From an uncultured Ruminococcus sp. (GTDB lineage Bacteria; Bacillota; Clostridia; Oscillospirales; Ruminococcaceae): 33,246 bases of DNA. The stretch covers positions 1 through 33,246 of the forward strand of contig CALMUA010000203.1 of NCBI GenBank assembly GCA_937872775.1, written 5' to 3'. This document shows, piece after piece, positions 23,032-32,700 of this stretch (positions are counted from its first letter, which is position 1; each line of letters begins with the position of its first letter). The notes beneath the pieces are model-generated. The model worked only from the letters and a program-made list of their open reading frames with translations. It did no database searches and was not told the origin of the DNA. A program made the translations under genes and the position numbers.

Positions 23032-24561
23032 ATGGAAATAAATAAAATTGTCGTCAATGACAAAGACCCTGATAAAAAAATTAATGTTGCTGCATACTGC
23101 AGAGTTTCTACAGATAACACCGACCAGCTTGAAAGTCTTGATGCACAAAGAAGCCATTATGAGTCTTTTATAAGACTACATTCTGACTGGAAATATGCCG
23201 GAACGTATTATGATTCAGGAGTTACCGGCACTAAAGCAGATATACGTGACGGGCTGCAGAATATGATTTCTGACTGTCATGCAGGGAAAATTGGCCTTAT
23301 TCTTATTAAATCAGTAAGCCGACTTGCAAGAAACACCGTAGACTGCCTTAATATTATACGAGATCTGAAAAATATCGGTGTGTCAGTATATTTTGAAAAA
23401 GAAAATATAAATACATCCCGTATGGACGGTGAACTTATGCTGACACTTCTAAGTAGTATGGCCGAAGAGGAATCTGCATCTATTTCTCAGAATGTAAAAT
23501 GGTCTGTAAAAAATAATTTTCGGAACAATTCTTTCAAACAGGTATATATGCCGTACGGCTACAAAAAGGATACTGACGGAAATATGATTGTTGATTCAGA
23601 AAAAGCAGAAATTGTGCGTCAGATTTTTTACGCCTGCATAAGTGGCCAGAGTACACATTCAATTGCAAATATGCTTAATCAAATAAATATTCCTACAAGC
23701 AGAAACGTTAAGTGGAGCAGTACTTCTGTCCGCGGTATTATCGGCAATGAGCGATACACTGGTGATGCAGTATTTCAGAAGACGTATACTGACAGCAGAT
23801 TCAAAAGGCACAGGAATAAAGGCGAGGTCGATCAGTATTTCGCCCAAAACCATCATGAAGCCATTGTCAGTCATGATACATTTGAAAAGGCCAATGCAGT
23901 TATTGCTCAGCGTGCTTCTGAAAAAGGTATTTTAACCGGAAATGAAAAATATCATACAAGATATGCTTTTTCCGGAAAAATCATATGCGGAGAATGTGGT
24001 GATAAATTTAAAAGAAGAATCCATGACAAAGGTTCAGAAATAGCCTGGACATGCGCAACACATATCGAAGACAAAAATAAATGCTCAATAAAATACGTGC
24101 GTGACGATGAAATCAAGGCAGCCTTTGTCACAATGCTGAACAAGCTGATCTTCAGCAGAAAAGTTCTGCTTCTCCCCTATCTTCATGAATTAAAGGACAG
24201 CAATCCAAACAATAAAGTTATGGACGAACTTAAAAATAATCTTGCTCAAAACAATAGCAAATATGATATACTCCGAAACCTCAGAGCCAAGAATATCATT
24301 GACGATGTTGTCTACAGACAGGAGATGAATTTTCTTAATAAAAATTCTGCAGAAATCCGTGAGGAAATTTCACGTCTGGGTTATACAGAGATTTCTGAAC
24401 GCATATCTCAAACTGAAAAGCTGCTAAAGCTTAATGAAATTCAGGATGAATTTAATGAACAGTATTTCAATGATTTTACTGACAGGATTATTATATTTAA
24501 AAGAAATGAATTTGGTTTTCAGCTCAGATGTGGACTGACACTCAAGGAGGTACAAAAATGA
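23032..24561 (+). CDS. Large serine recombinase (integrase-type), intact
   Basis: A 509-residue large serine recombinase. ATG 23032 follows AAAGGAGG. The resolvase domain (about 17-160) has [20 protein letters not shown] with nucleophile Ser26, the arginine motif [14 protein letters not shown], and the dimer helix MAEEESASISQNVKWSVKNN. The recombinase domain (about 170-290) includes GYKKDTDGN and RNVKWSSTSVRGIIGNERYT. A zinc ribbon near residue 310-345 has ICGECGDKF and a later pair of Cys (WTCATH, NKCSIK). A coiled coil follows. All landmarks are intact. Its position after the lysis module fits a prophage integrase. The stop overlaps the next start by 4 bases (ATGA). Confidence 0.92.
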   Translation: MEINKIVVNDKDPDKKINVAAYCRVSTDNTDQLESLDAQRSHYESFIRLHSDWKYAGTYYDSGVTGTKADIRDGLQNMISDCHAGKIGLILIKSVSRLARNTVDCLNIIRDLKNIGVSVYFEKENINTSRMDGELMLTLLSSMAEEESASISQNVKWSVKNNFRNNSFKQVYMPYGYKKDTDGNMIVDSEKAEIVRQIFYACISGQSTHSIANMLNQINIPTSRNVKWSSTSVRGIIGNERYTGDAVFQKTYTDSRFKRHRNKGEVDQYFAQNHHEAIVSHDTFEKANAVIAQRASEKGILTGNEKYHTRYAFSGKIICGECGDKFKRRIHDKGSEIAWTCATHIEDKNKCSIKYVRDDEIKAAFVTMLNKLIFSRKVLLLPYLHELKDSNPNNKVMDELKNNLAQNNSKYDILRNLRAKNIIDDVVYRQEMNFLNKNSAEIREEISRLGYTEISERISQTEKLLKLNEIQDEFNEQYFNDFTDRIIIFKRNEFGFQLRCGLTLKEVQK

Positions 24562-24980
24562 GTCATATTCCATTTGGCTATACAATAAAAGAAGGAAAAG
24601 CGGTAATTTCTGAACCGGAAGCAGAAAAAGTCAGAAAGATTTTTGAAAACTATATATCCGGTATGTCTCTTACAAAATCAGCTGAGCTTGCCGGTATTAA
24701 AATGGTACACAGTTCTGTCAGACGAATTCTTCAGAAAAACTGTTATACCGGTGATGAATTTTACCCTGAGATCATTGATAAAGCTATTTTTGATAAGGCA
24801 AATGAAATGATAAAAGAACGAACAGAACAAAACGTTAATTATGGAGTTACTCTTCGTAAATCTCCTATTATATTCAAAAATTTCAATATGTCTCAACCGA
24901 AAACGCACTTTGACAATCCATCAGAACAGGCTGAATACCTGTATTCATTAATTGAGGTGAAAGAAAATGCAGTTAAATGA
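24558..24980 (+). CDS. Recombinase-domain-only protein without catalytic domain
   Basis: A 140-residue protein, ATG 24558 after AAGGAGG, overlapping the first recombinase stop. It starts directly in the middle domain of a serine recombinase ([60 protein letters not shown]), with no Ser-bearing resolvase domain and no zinc ribbon. It is therefore a DNA-binding or partner subunit, perhaps forming mixed complexes with the flanking recombinases. Its own start and ribosome site argue that it is a dedicated gene and not a fragment. It overlaps the next gene by 14 bases. Confidence 0.8.
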   Translation: MSHIPFGYTIKEGKAVISEPEAEKVRKIFENYISGMSLTKSAELAGIKMVHSSVRRILQKNCYTGDEFYPEIIDKAIFDKANEMIKERTEQNVNYGVTLRKSPIIFKNFNMSQPKTHFDNPSEQAEYLYSLIEVKENAVK

Positions 24981-26532
24981 TAATGTTACACTGATACCGG
25001 CAAGACCGAAAAAAGGCAATAGTGCATCAACCCAGGAAGTAAAAAAACTTCGTGTGACCGCATACTGCCGTGTTTCAACAGATACAGAAGAACAAGCAAC
25101 AAGCTATGATGCACAGATCACACACTATCGTGAATTTATAAGTAAAAACCCCGACTGGGAACTTGCCGGAATATATGCTGATGACGGTATTTCAGCTACG
25201 TCAACTAAAAACAGAGAAGAGTTCAATCACATGATCGATGACTGCATGGAAGGTAAAATAGATATGGTCGTAACAAAATCCATCAGTCGTTTTGCACGAA
25301 ACACTGTTGACTGCCTGCGCTACATAAGGATGCTGAAGGAAAAGAACATCCCTGTTTATTTTGAAAAGGAATCAATAAACACAACTGACGCCAAAGGTGA
25401 AGTTCTTCTTACCATTATGGCAAGTCTGGCCCAGCAAGAATCCGAATCGCTAAGCCAAAACGTTAAGATCGGTGTTCAGTACAGATTTCAGCAAGGAAAA
25501 GTAATGGTGAACTGCACTTGCTTTCTTGGGTATGACAAAGATAAAAACGGCAAGCTTGTAATAAATCCAGCACAGGCAGAGGTTGTAAAAAGAATATTCC
25601 TTGAATATCTGGAATGAGCAAGCTGTCAGAAGATAGCCGCAGGTCTTGAACGTAACGGTATTTTAACAGCAAGAAATAATCCAAGATGGCATGACAGCAC
25701 AGTCAGAAAAATACTCGAGAATGAAAAATACATGGGTGATGCACTGCTGCAGAAAACCTATACCGTTGATTTTCTCAGGAAAAAGCGAATAAAGAACACC
25801 GGTCAGATGCCACAGTATTATGTGTCCGACTGCCATGAACCGATCATTCCGAAAGAATTGTTTATGCAGGTACAGGAAGAAATAGCAAAACGAAGTTCAA
25901 TAGCCGACTGCAACGGACGCAAACGAGGCTTCAGTGCAAACAGCTGTTTTACATAATTAGTCTACTGCGGAAACTGCGGTGAAGTCTACCGAAGGATCCA
26001 CTGGAACAACCGAGGAAAACGTTCAGTTGTCTGGAGATGTGAAAACAGACTGATGAAGAAAAAGGAATGTAACGGGAGAACATTAAAAGAAGAAGACTTG
26101 AAGTCCGCATTTGTCGAGGCACTTCACAAGTTGCAGGATGGAAAAACAGACTATCTTGAAATTCTTCAGAAAAATATTGAGTCCGTCATTTCCGGTGAAA
26201 ATGAGGACTCGCCTGAAGATATAGAATCCCGTCTTAAGGATCTGCAGCAGGATATCATTGATAAGGCTACCCGACATGAGGATTATTCTGTCTTGGCTGA
26301 TGAGATTTTCAGGCTGAAAGAGAAAAAAGAAAAGCTTATGGTCGACGGAGCATCAAGAAATCAGAAAATGGAACACGTAAATGAGCTTAGAGATTTTATA
26401 TCAAAGCATTCTCACGAGAAGCTGGTTTTTGATGAAACGCTTGTAAATCATCTGCTTGAAAAGGTTACTGTGTCTAAGGATTACATGGAGTTTGAGTTTA
26501 AGTCTGGGGTTATAGTTGTGATAGGTAAATAG
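24967..26532 (+). pseudogene. Second large serine recombinase with in-frame TGA and TAA
   Basis: One continuous frame of 522 codons from ATG 24967 (GAGGTGAAAG site) to TAG 26532. Domains: resolvase with [20 protein letters not shown] (Ser37), [40 protein letters not shown]; recombinase domain with ASCQKIAAGLERNGILTARN; zinc ribbon VYCGNCGEVYRRIHW; coiled coil. It is broken by TGA at 25615-25617 (after FLEYLE) and TAA at 25954-25956 (after SANSCFT, just before the ribbon). There is no indel, so single base changes explain both. The truncated product (216 residues) would keep the catalytic domain and might still bind or interfere. Confidence 0.9.
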
Positions 26533-26546
26533 AAGAATCCCCCGGT

Positions 26547-26568
26547 CATCAGTAAGTTTGTACTGATG
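26547..26568. other. 8-bp hairpin after the recombinase cassette
   Basis: CATCAGTA (26547-26554) pairs with TACTGATG (26561-26568), loop AGTTTG, flanked by CCCCCGG and GATGAGGGATCC. There is no U-tract, so it is a poor terminator. Being at the likely prophage edge next to a serine integrase, it could be part of an attachment site. Confidence 0.35.
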
Positions 26569-26606
26569 GATGAGGGATCCATAAAAAATCATAGATTTTG
26601 CTTATC

Positions 26607-26873
26607 CTATAAAAACCACACAGGTATAAGTTGAATAAAAATAATTAAGAATATTGTTAGTAATTTTTGTTTCCAATTCCATTTCTGTAAACGCTTATAA
26701 CCTATTTCTAAAGTTATTATTGATAAAGCTAAAAGGATTAAAACAGGAGCTACTGTTACAGCCTTTTCATTAGGTTCATCCGATTTATATACTGTTGCTT
26801 TACATACACCAGTAGCGTTAGAAGTTTGTTCAGTTGTGTATGCTTTACCATGAACTTCATCAGAAGAATACAA
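26607..26873 (-). CDS. Small membrane protein, start uncertain
   Basis: An 88-codon frame ending at 26607 with two hydrophobic helices near its end (VAPVLILLALSIITLEIGY and LLTIFLIIFIQLIPVWFL) and a polar N-terminal part (SSDEVHGKAYTTEQTSNATG). The only start in frame is a TTG at 26873; the frame closes by TAA at 26885. A neighbouring frame has an ATG (MTIKLHFCILLM) just upstream, so a frameshift may have separated a signal-like start from this part. It is the last gene of the dockerin/LRR operon. No family recognised. Confidence 0.4.
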   Translation of the reverse strand: MYSSDEVHGKAYTTEQTSNATGVCKATVYKSDEPNEKAVTVAPVLILLALSIITLEIGYKRLQKWNWKQKLLTIFLIIFIQLIPVWFL

Positions 26874-26909
26874 AAGTGAAGTTTAATTGTCATATATACA
26901 TTACAGTAG

Positions 26910-27758
26910 TTAATCATTAAAAGTATTATCATCAGTAATATCAATTTCTGTTCCGCTGTCAGATAACTCTGAAAGTAATTTAATAACCTCAAATTTACTT
27001 ATATTAAATTCACATGTATAAAACTCCAGTTTTTCCAGACATGTCATTTGAGCTATTGATTCAAGATACTCTTTATTTATTACAGAATTAGAGAATACTA
27101 AATTCTTTATGCTTGTGGACTTTTCAAAATCAACAAAATCAGTAAGTTCCTTATTGTAACGTATATGCAGATAATTTAATGAATCTGCTTTGACTATCTG
27201 AGCTATATCAGCATTTGGGCCAAGTATATAAAAACTTTCGAGTGAATCTAGCGTATCAAAACCTTGATAATTAACATAAGAGTCTGTTTGTATATCCAGC
27301 TCATGAAGATCCCTGAAATCCTCCAGTACTCCAGTATCGCTGAAATTTGACTTCATTATACCTAAAGCTGTGGTATATTTACAGGACGACATACTGCTCC
27401 AATCACTACATTTACCAACTATGTATAAATGCTCCACGTTGTACTGATTTTCAAGAAATGAGAGGTTATCAAGAGTCTCATCTTCAGGATAATGTATATC
27501 AATATCTTTAATCTTGTCACAGTATTTTAACTTTGACTTTGCCTCTTTCAAATTAGACTCTGTGATACTGATTTCCTCAACATTTTCTGGCCTTACGAAA
27601 CCATTACGGTGTTCTTTTCTAGTCAAAACACTACTGACATATGAATGCATATAAATGAACTTTGGAGCACCGAAAACACCAGTGAAAGTCTTTAATAAAA
27701 ATAAGAGAATTGCCACTGATAATATTGATATTGTCACAGTTAAAATAGTTTTTTTCAT
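26910..27758 (-). CDS. Membrane-anchored LRR protein 2
   Basis: A 282-residue protein from ATG 27758 (GAGGTT site; a frame from 27878 has no ribosome site). A single N-terminal helix (TILTVTISILSVAILLFLL) anchors it; the rest is a leucine-rich repeat fold with units such as VEEISITESNLKEAK, LHELDIQTDSYVNYQGFDTL, LESFYILGPNADIAQIV, LNYLHIRYNKELTDFVDFEK and LEKLEFYTCEFNISKFEV. The end (LLSELSDSGTEIDI) resembles the end of LRR protein 1 (SLYDKGVEII), so the two are paralogues. It follows the orphan C-terminal module gene by 19 bases and is probably co-expressed with it. A partner or immunity role for that module is inference. Confidence 0.75.
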   Translation of the reverse strand: MKKTILTVTISILSVAILLFLLKTFTGVFGAPKFIYMHSYVSSVLTRKEHRNGFVRPENVEEISITESNLKEAKSKLKYCDKIKDIDIHYPEDETLDNLSFLENQYNVEHLYIVGKCSDWSSMSSCKYTTALGIMKSNFSDTGVLEDFRDLHELDIQTDSYVNYQGFDTLDSLESFYILGPNADIAQIVKADSLNYLHIRYNKELTDFVDFEKSTSIKNLVFSNSVINKEYLESIAQMTCLEKLEFYTCEFNISKFEVIKLLSELSDSGTEIDITDDNTFND

Positions 27759-27777
27759 AGTAACCTCTTTTGCCTTC

Positions 27778-28839
27778 TTATTTTTCATATGCAAAACTAT
27801 GCAGATCTGTTTTATCGTAACTTGTCCAATAATTATAGTATTCTGAATACTTGTTAATAAATTTATATTTCCATTCATAACAATTAAAGGTTTCAGTCAG
27901 TCCAGTGTTTTTATGTAATGATATGCTATTATCATCACCTGATATAGATTTTAACGTAGCAAATACAGTATCTCTAAATTCTTGACTGCTAACAGGATAA
28001 GAGGCAACATATGTAGTTACAGCTCCTGTAACAGTAGCAACATCTCCTACAACAGGTATTTTAAAAATCAAAGCTATTAATCCGGCATACGTTGATACTG
28101 TTGAGGCTGTTGATGAAACCGAGAAAATATGGTTTTCATCTCGGATTAAGCCTAAATAGTTTGCATCATTATCATAAAATGTGGCTACCAAATCATCTGT
28201 CACGTAACGTTTAAAATTATCTTTAGTTTTATTTATATCCCATTTATCAGCGTTCATTACTCCTTTTCCATCACAGTCACATATCATTTTTATAGCATTA
28301 TCTGTCAGATAAATCGCTGAGTAATTATATCTTCCTGTTACAACACCACCATCAGGTGAATAGATCCAGTTATCTTGTTTTATAGAAAATGTAAACTTCT
28401 GCATTAACTCCGAGAAAGGCTTATCTATTTTTATACATATCTCATACGATTTTCCTTCCTTTAGAGAAAATTTATATTCTTTTTGTTTATCTGTTTGTAT
28501 TTCTGTAGATGTTACTTTTTTTCCCTGTTTTCCCAACCCGATCTCATATACTCCTATGTCAAAGTTTTCTACTTCATCTGAATTTATTGTTATATCATAG
28601 TCACTGTTCTGATCAGTAAAAATTGTATATTCAAAATATGATTTTCTGTCATAATATCTCGTATATTCTACTTCTGGTTTATTAGTAACAAATTTATTTC
28701 CCTCATAAACAGGTGATCCTTTTAACTCACCACACGAAGGTAGTTTTTTATCAATAAAATTATAATCAATATTATAAATATCAATATTAGGGTCTAAACA
28801 ATTTTTCGAAATAAGATCTTCTATTTCATTATCGTCCAT
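27778..28839 (-). CDS. Orphan copy of the dockerin protein's C-terminal module
   Basis: A 353-residue protein that aligns with the last third of the big protein at 29775. Shared landmarks: VEYTRYYDRK versus IEYTRFIRDD; DYDITINSD versus DYLITVDTG; FSIKQDNWIYSPDGGVV versus VCFEQNNWAYMKNGAVV; IYLTDNAIKMI versus VYLPSDKVRKTI; a hydrophobic Gly/Ala/Val segment; and KFINKYSEYYNYW versus GYINKYHSQTRY. Signal peptide, dockerin and repeats are absent; the first Met (MDDNEIED) follows an in-frame TAA, and no good ribosome site is visible. It is an orphan module, and the final 20 residues differ from those of the long protein. It may be silent and act as a recombination reservoir, or encode a cytoplasmic variant. 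Confidence 0.7.
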   Translation of the reverse strand: MDDNEIEDLISKNCLDPNIDIYNIDYNFIDKKLPSCGELKGSPVYEGNKFVTNKPEVEYTRYYDRKSYFEYTIFTDQNSDYDITINSDEVENFDIGVYEIGLGKQGKKVTSTEIQTDKQKEYKFSLKEGKSYEICIKIDKPFSELMQKFTFSIKQDNWIYSPDGGVVTGRYNYSAIYLTDNAIKMICDCDGKGVMNADKWDINKTKDNFKRYVTDDLVATFYDNDANYLGLIRDENHIFSVSSTASTVSTYAGLIALIFKIPVVGDVATVTGAVTTYVASYPVSSQEFRDTVFATLKSISGDDNSISLHKNTGLTETFNCYEWKYKFINKYSEYYNYWTSYDKTDLHSFAYEK

Positions 28840-28929
28840 AAAAATGAGGGTAACTTAGAACACACCAGTTAAAATTTTTTCACTATATTCGCATACGAGT
28901 TAAAACTGTGCACTTTTTGAAATCAAACA

Positions 28930-29769
28930 TTAATTTATTATTTCTACACCTTTATCATATAATGATTTTAATTCAGTTTCATCATATTTTTCATTCCCGA
29001 TTTTTACAACTTTTAATTTTTTAATTTTGGCGAAATTCTCTATTCCTTCAATATGAATGCCCATAACTGATATCTCTTCAAGTTCAGGCATTGTCGTAAA
29101 GTCCGAAACATCTATATCTTCTATATTACAATCATAAAGAGTAAGCTTTTTCAGTTTTTTTAATTCTTTAAAAAATTTTGTTGATTTAAATGAAGAATTA
29201 CATAAACTCAAGCTTTTCAAATTATTCGAACTACTTATACAATCTATCATTTCTTCGTTTAGATCACACCCATCTATTTGAAAATACTCAAGCAAAGGTA
29301 ATTCTTTTAAAAAAGAAATATCTTCATTTTTGTTTCCTGAAATACAAAGAGTTTTTAATTTTTTCAGTGTGCTCAATGGTGTGTAATCCATAGGTGGTTC
29401 ATCTGGTTGATATGATATTTGTTGTCCTGATAAATTATCGGATGTTAAAATTCCAAATGAAAACTTTGTTCCCATAAATTCGAAGCGTTCAAGATCAGGC
29501 ATATATTCTACAAAGTCAACAGAATCAATTTCATTTACACGAAGATTTAAATATTTTAAATTTGTAAAATATTTGAGCTTATATTCTTCTTTTCTGTTTA
29601 GTTGATTTTTTCGGAGGTCAAGTTCTGTAATGTTTGTTCGATATAACTTGCTATACCTTCCCATCATTATTAATTTATGAGTAGAAAAACTATATACTGT
29701 AAAAACACAAAACAGTATAAATAAACTGCTAAAAACACAAATTAAAATCTTATTCCTCATTAATTTCAT
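28930..29769 (-). CDS. Membrane-anchored LRR protein 1
   Basis: A 279-residue protein starting at ATG 29769, 9 bases from an AGGAG site inside the end of the big gene and only 5 bases past its stop. An N-terminal hydrophobic helix (ILICVFSSLFILFCVFTVYS) anchors it. About eight LRR units follow: ITELDLRKNQLNRKEEYKL, LKYLNLRVNEIDSVDFVEYM, LKTLCISGNKNEDISFLKEL, LEYFQIDGCDLNEEMIDCI, LKSLSLCNSSFKSTKFFKEL, LKKLTLYDCNIEDIDVSDF, LEEISVMGIHIEGIENFAKI. Tight coupling to the dockerin protein gene implies matched expression and, by inference, direct interaction. The final segment ends KSLYDKGVEII. Confidence 0.78.
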   Translation of the reverse strand: MKLMRNKILICVFSSLFILFCVFTVYSFSTHKLIMMGRYSKLYRTNITELDLRKNQLNRKEEYKLKYFTNLKYLNLRVNEIDSVDFVEYMPDLERFEFMGTKFSFGILTSDNLSGQQISYQPDEPPMDYTPLSTLKKLKTLCISGNKNEDISFLKELPLLEYFQIDGCDLNEEMIDCISSSNNLKSLSLCNSSFKSTKFFKELKKLKKLTLYDCNIEDIDVSDFTTMPELEEISVMGIHIEGIENFAKIKKLKVVKIGNEKYDETELKSLYDKGVEIIN

Positions 29770-29774
29770 ATGAA

Positions 29775-32700
29775 TTAGGCTCCTATTTTCCATTTTCCGT
29801 CTTCATCTTGTGTCAGAGTATAAAACTCTAACTTTTCTATAGAATTAGCACGAATATTATGGCAATTACTATATCTCGTTTGTGAGTGATATTTATTTAT
29901 ATAACCATTATTATAACTCCAAGGCAACCAATCAATCCGGCTCATATTAATTCTTTTAAACGAAGGATAATCTACTCTTTCCCATTCTGTTATTAACATT
30001 TGAATATTATATTTTCCTTCGTATAATGAATCCACTAATTGATTTTTATATGCATTTTGAACATGAGATAAGACAGTTAAATAACCGCCTGCTAAAGTAG
30101 CAACCACACCTACTGGCGATCCATCTTTCAATAGTGATATAACTCCAACTGATGTATTTATATCATTAACAGCTGATATAATATCAGCTTCTGGACATAA
30201 ATTAAATCCTTCAATTATATCATCTGCATAATCATTACATGAATGTTCTGCTTGCTCCTTAGTCAGTTTCTCAAAATTCGGGACATGTAATTCAGCACCA
30301 TTAAATTTCAACTCATAACTTTCTATTGTTTTTCTCACTTTATCGCTCGGAAGATATACAATAGTATTTCTATAATTCTCCTGCGTTGGTTTTGCCGGAG
30401 AATAATCCACCACTGCGCCATTTTTCATATAAGCCCAGTTATTTTGCTCAAAGCACACACTATAATTATTATCAACAAAATCTGTTGATTTTACCGTTAC
30501 AACAACCTTATATTTTTTACCCTCTTCTAAGAAATAAGCTTTTCTATTACGCATAACGTTTTCAGTCTGTTCTTTCTCTTTCATTCCATCATCTAGTTCA
30601 ATATTTGAAACAACATTATCTTTCTTAAAAAATAAAAAACCACTTTCATAAGATACTTTTATCTGACAGTCATCATTTTTTCCTGTATCAACCGTTATAA
30701 GATAATCGTTGTTGTCATCAGGTTCAATATAAAATTTTGAAGTTGCTTTTCCGTCATCACGTATGAATCTTGTATATTCAATAAAATTATTTTTTTTATC
30801 TCCGATATGTGATGAAGCAAAACCATTTCCATCAACAGTATTATCACTAATAGTTGTATAATCGTTTTCGAATACGCTGCTATCATTTATTATTGAATCA
30901 TCAACACTAATAATATCTTCTTCAGAAGGTCTTATGTCAATACTATCTGGGATTCCATCCGAATCACTGTCCTCAAATGCTGGGTTTGAGATTAGCGGAA
31001 GAATACGCATACCGCTGATTTCAATTCCTTTTTTCTTCATAATACTAGCTAATTCGTCCAGGCCTTTTAATCCGAAACCGCCGTTTTCCAAGGCATCTTT
31101 TGCAAGCTGATCATATGTAGGTAAAATAATATTTCCATTCTCATCAAAGGTGATAAACTTCATGAAAATTTCAAGACAATCAGGGCTTCCGTCACCATCT
31201 GTATCAGGTAATCCTAATTTCTTTATTTCATCCAATAATTTCTCTCTATCATCACTGGAAAGATCCTTTGAATAAAACTTCTCGTAAATATCTTTCCATT
31301 CTGATGTAATTAACTTTTCATCATACGGAATCTTATTGAATAAGCCTGTATTTACATTATATGCTATTGTGAAATTCAAAACCTTATCAGTCACAATTTC
31401 AGAAAAATCAGAAATCCATCTGTAATGACTTCCATCTGAAGAAAGACTTTCGTAATTTGCAATATTATCATTGTATTCATTACATATAAAACTGAAATCA
31501 ACACCGTAGCCCTTCATCTCATCAACTACAGCTACTTTGTCTGCACTTGAAGGCTGAAAATTAACATCTATTACAAAGCAATACTTCTTACTATTTTCAT
31601 TAGCGCTGGATATCTCAAGAAAACTCTTTTTTAATGTTCGTGTCAGAGAATAATTAAAATTTTCAGTATCAAGTGAACCTGTCGCTGAACCAGATCTGCT
31701 CAGCATTTCTTCGATTTCCTCATCTGTTGAGACATTGCTCACATATGAGTTACCTGTTTCTTTTGATGTTACTATACTTCCCGTATAAGAGGCAAAATAA
31801 ATTTTTACATCCTTACCAGTATTATTACAATAATCAATAATAGCCCTCGAAGCATTTGCGACAGAACTTCTTGCACCGTAAGCAAGTGTACTTTTTACAT
31901 ACATCAAAAAATAAACTTCAAGACTTTCAGTTGATTTTGTATCAGATGAATCACAAACTGCGTTGTATACCGAGGTAACATTTTCTGCCTTAGATAAAGA
32001 GGCCGTGTTTTCAGCCCACTTATTCAAATCAACAATACAATATGTTCCATCCTCTGTACCCTCAGTATAAACATTGTTTCCATCATACTGAGTTTCCACC
32101 GGAAGAAGCATATTTACATCTTCAAAGTATCTGAATATGTAAAAGTTTTCTGCATTTCCTGTCACATTAAAGTTTATTGTTATGTTTTCAACCTTATAGA
32201 TGTCTGCATACTCAATATCAACGATATCTCCGTTAACAGCATCATTCTGCAGATAATTTGAATATGAACTGATATCAACACTTACAGACTCATCTATATA
32301 TCCTGATGATTTTGTAATCAATGATAATTTGTACGGACTGTCTTCTGTATTTATTTCCTTAAAGATAATGTTATCTGAAGTCAACTGCTGATCAAAAATT
32401 CTTTCTGAATCTGATTGTATCCCATCTGACTTTTCAACTAAAGGATTAAGTCCAAGTATTACTTCTCCAAAATCTGAAATAAGATCATCATCTGTATATA
32501 ATTTATTGGGATTAGTTTTATATTTCTTAACCTCATCAAAATCACTTAATTTGTCTTCATCAGTATCACTCAACGTAGGTGAGGTTCCAAGCTTAATTTC
32601 CTCACCATTTGTCAGTCCGTCTTCATCTGCATCCTTAAGTGAATCTTTTTTTCCCGTATTACCAGTATCCGGTTTTGTCGGTTCAGTTTCACACAGATAT

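Larger units (their letters stand above)
6507..26532 (+). mobile_element. Defective siphoprophage with recombinase cassette
   Basis: Contiguous late genes from mid-portal to endolysin in canonical siphophage order, then a serine recombinase cassette on the same strand, which is where large serine integrases usually lie in prophages. Terminase, replication and lysogeny genes are absent. Lesions: portal missing its N-terminus, Gp37-like gene with TAG, holin missing its N-terminus, second recombinase with TGA and TAA. Capsid, protease, tail tube, chaperones, tape measure, most tail proteins and lysin remain open. Infectious particles are not expected. The right boundary is probably just beyond 26532; no att repeat was identified. 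Confidence 0.8.

Noticed and set aside
6507..26532. Stop-codon reassignment across the whole prophage
   Set aside because: Ordinary genes in the module end in TAA, TAG and TGA, and the premature stops are of all three types, so general recoding does not fit.
26756..26992. 78-codon minus-strand frame near the end of the dockerin operon
   Set aside because: It overlaps the LRR protein 2 stop and its translation is composition-biased; its first part was noted only as a possible displaced start of the small membrane protein.
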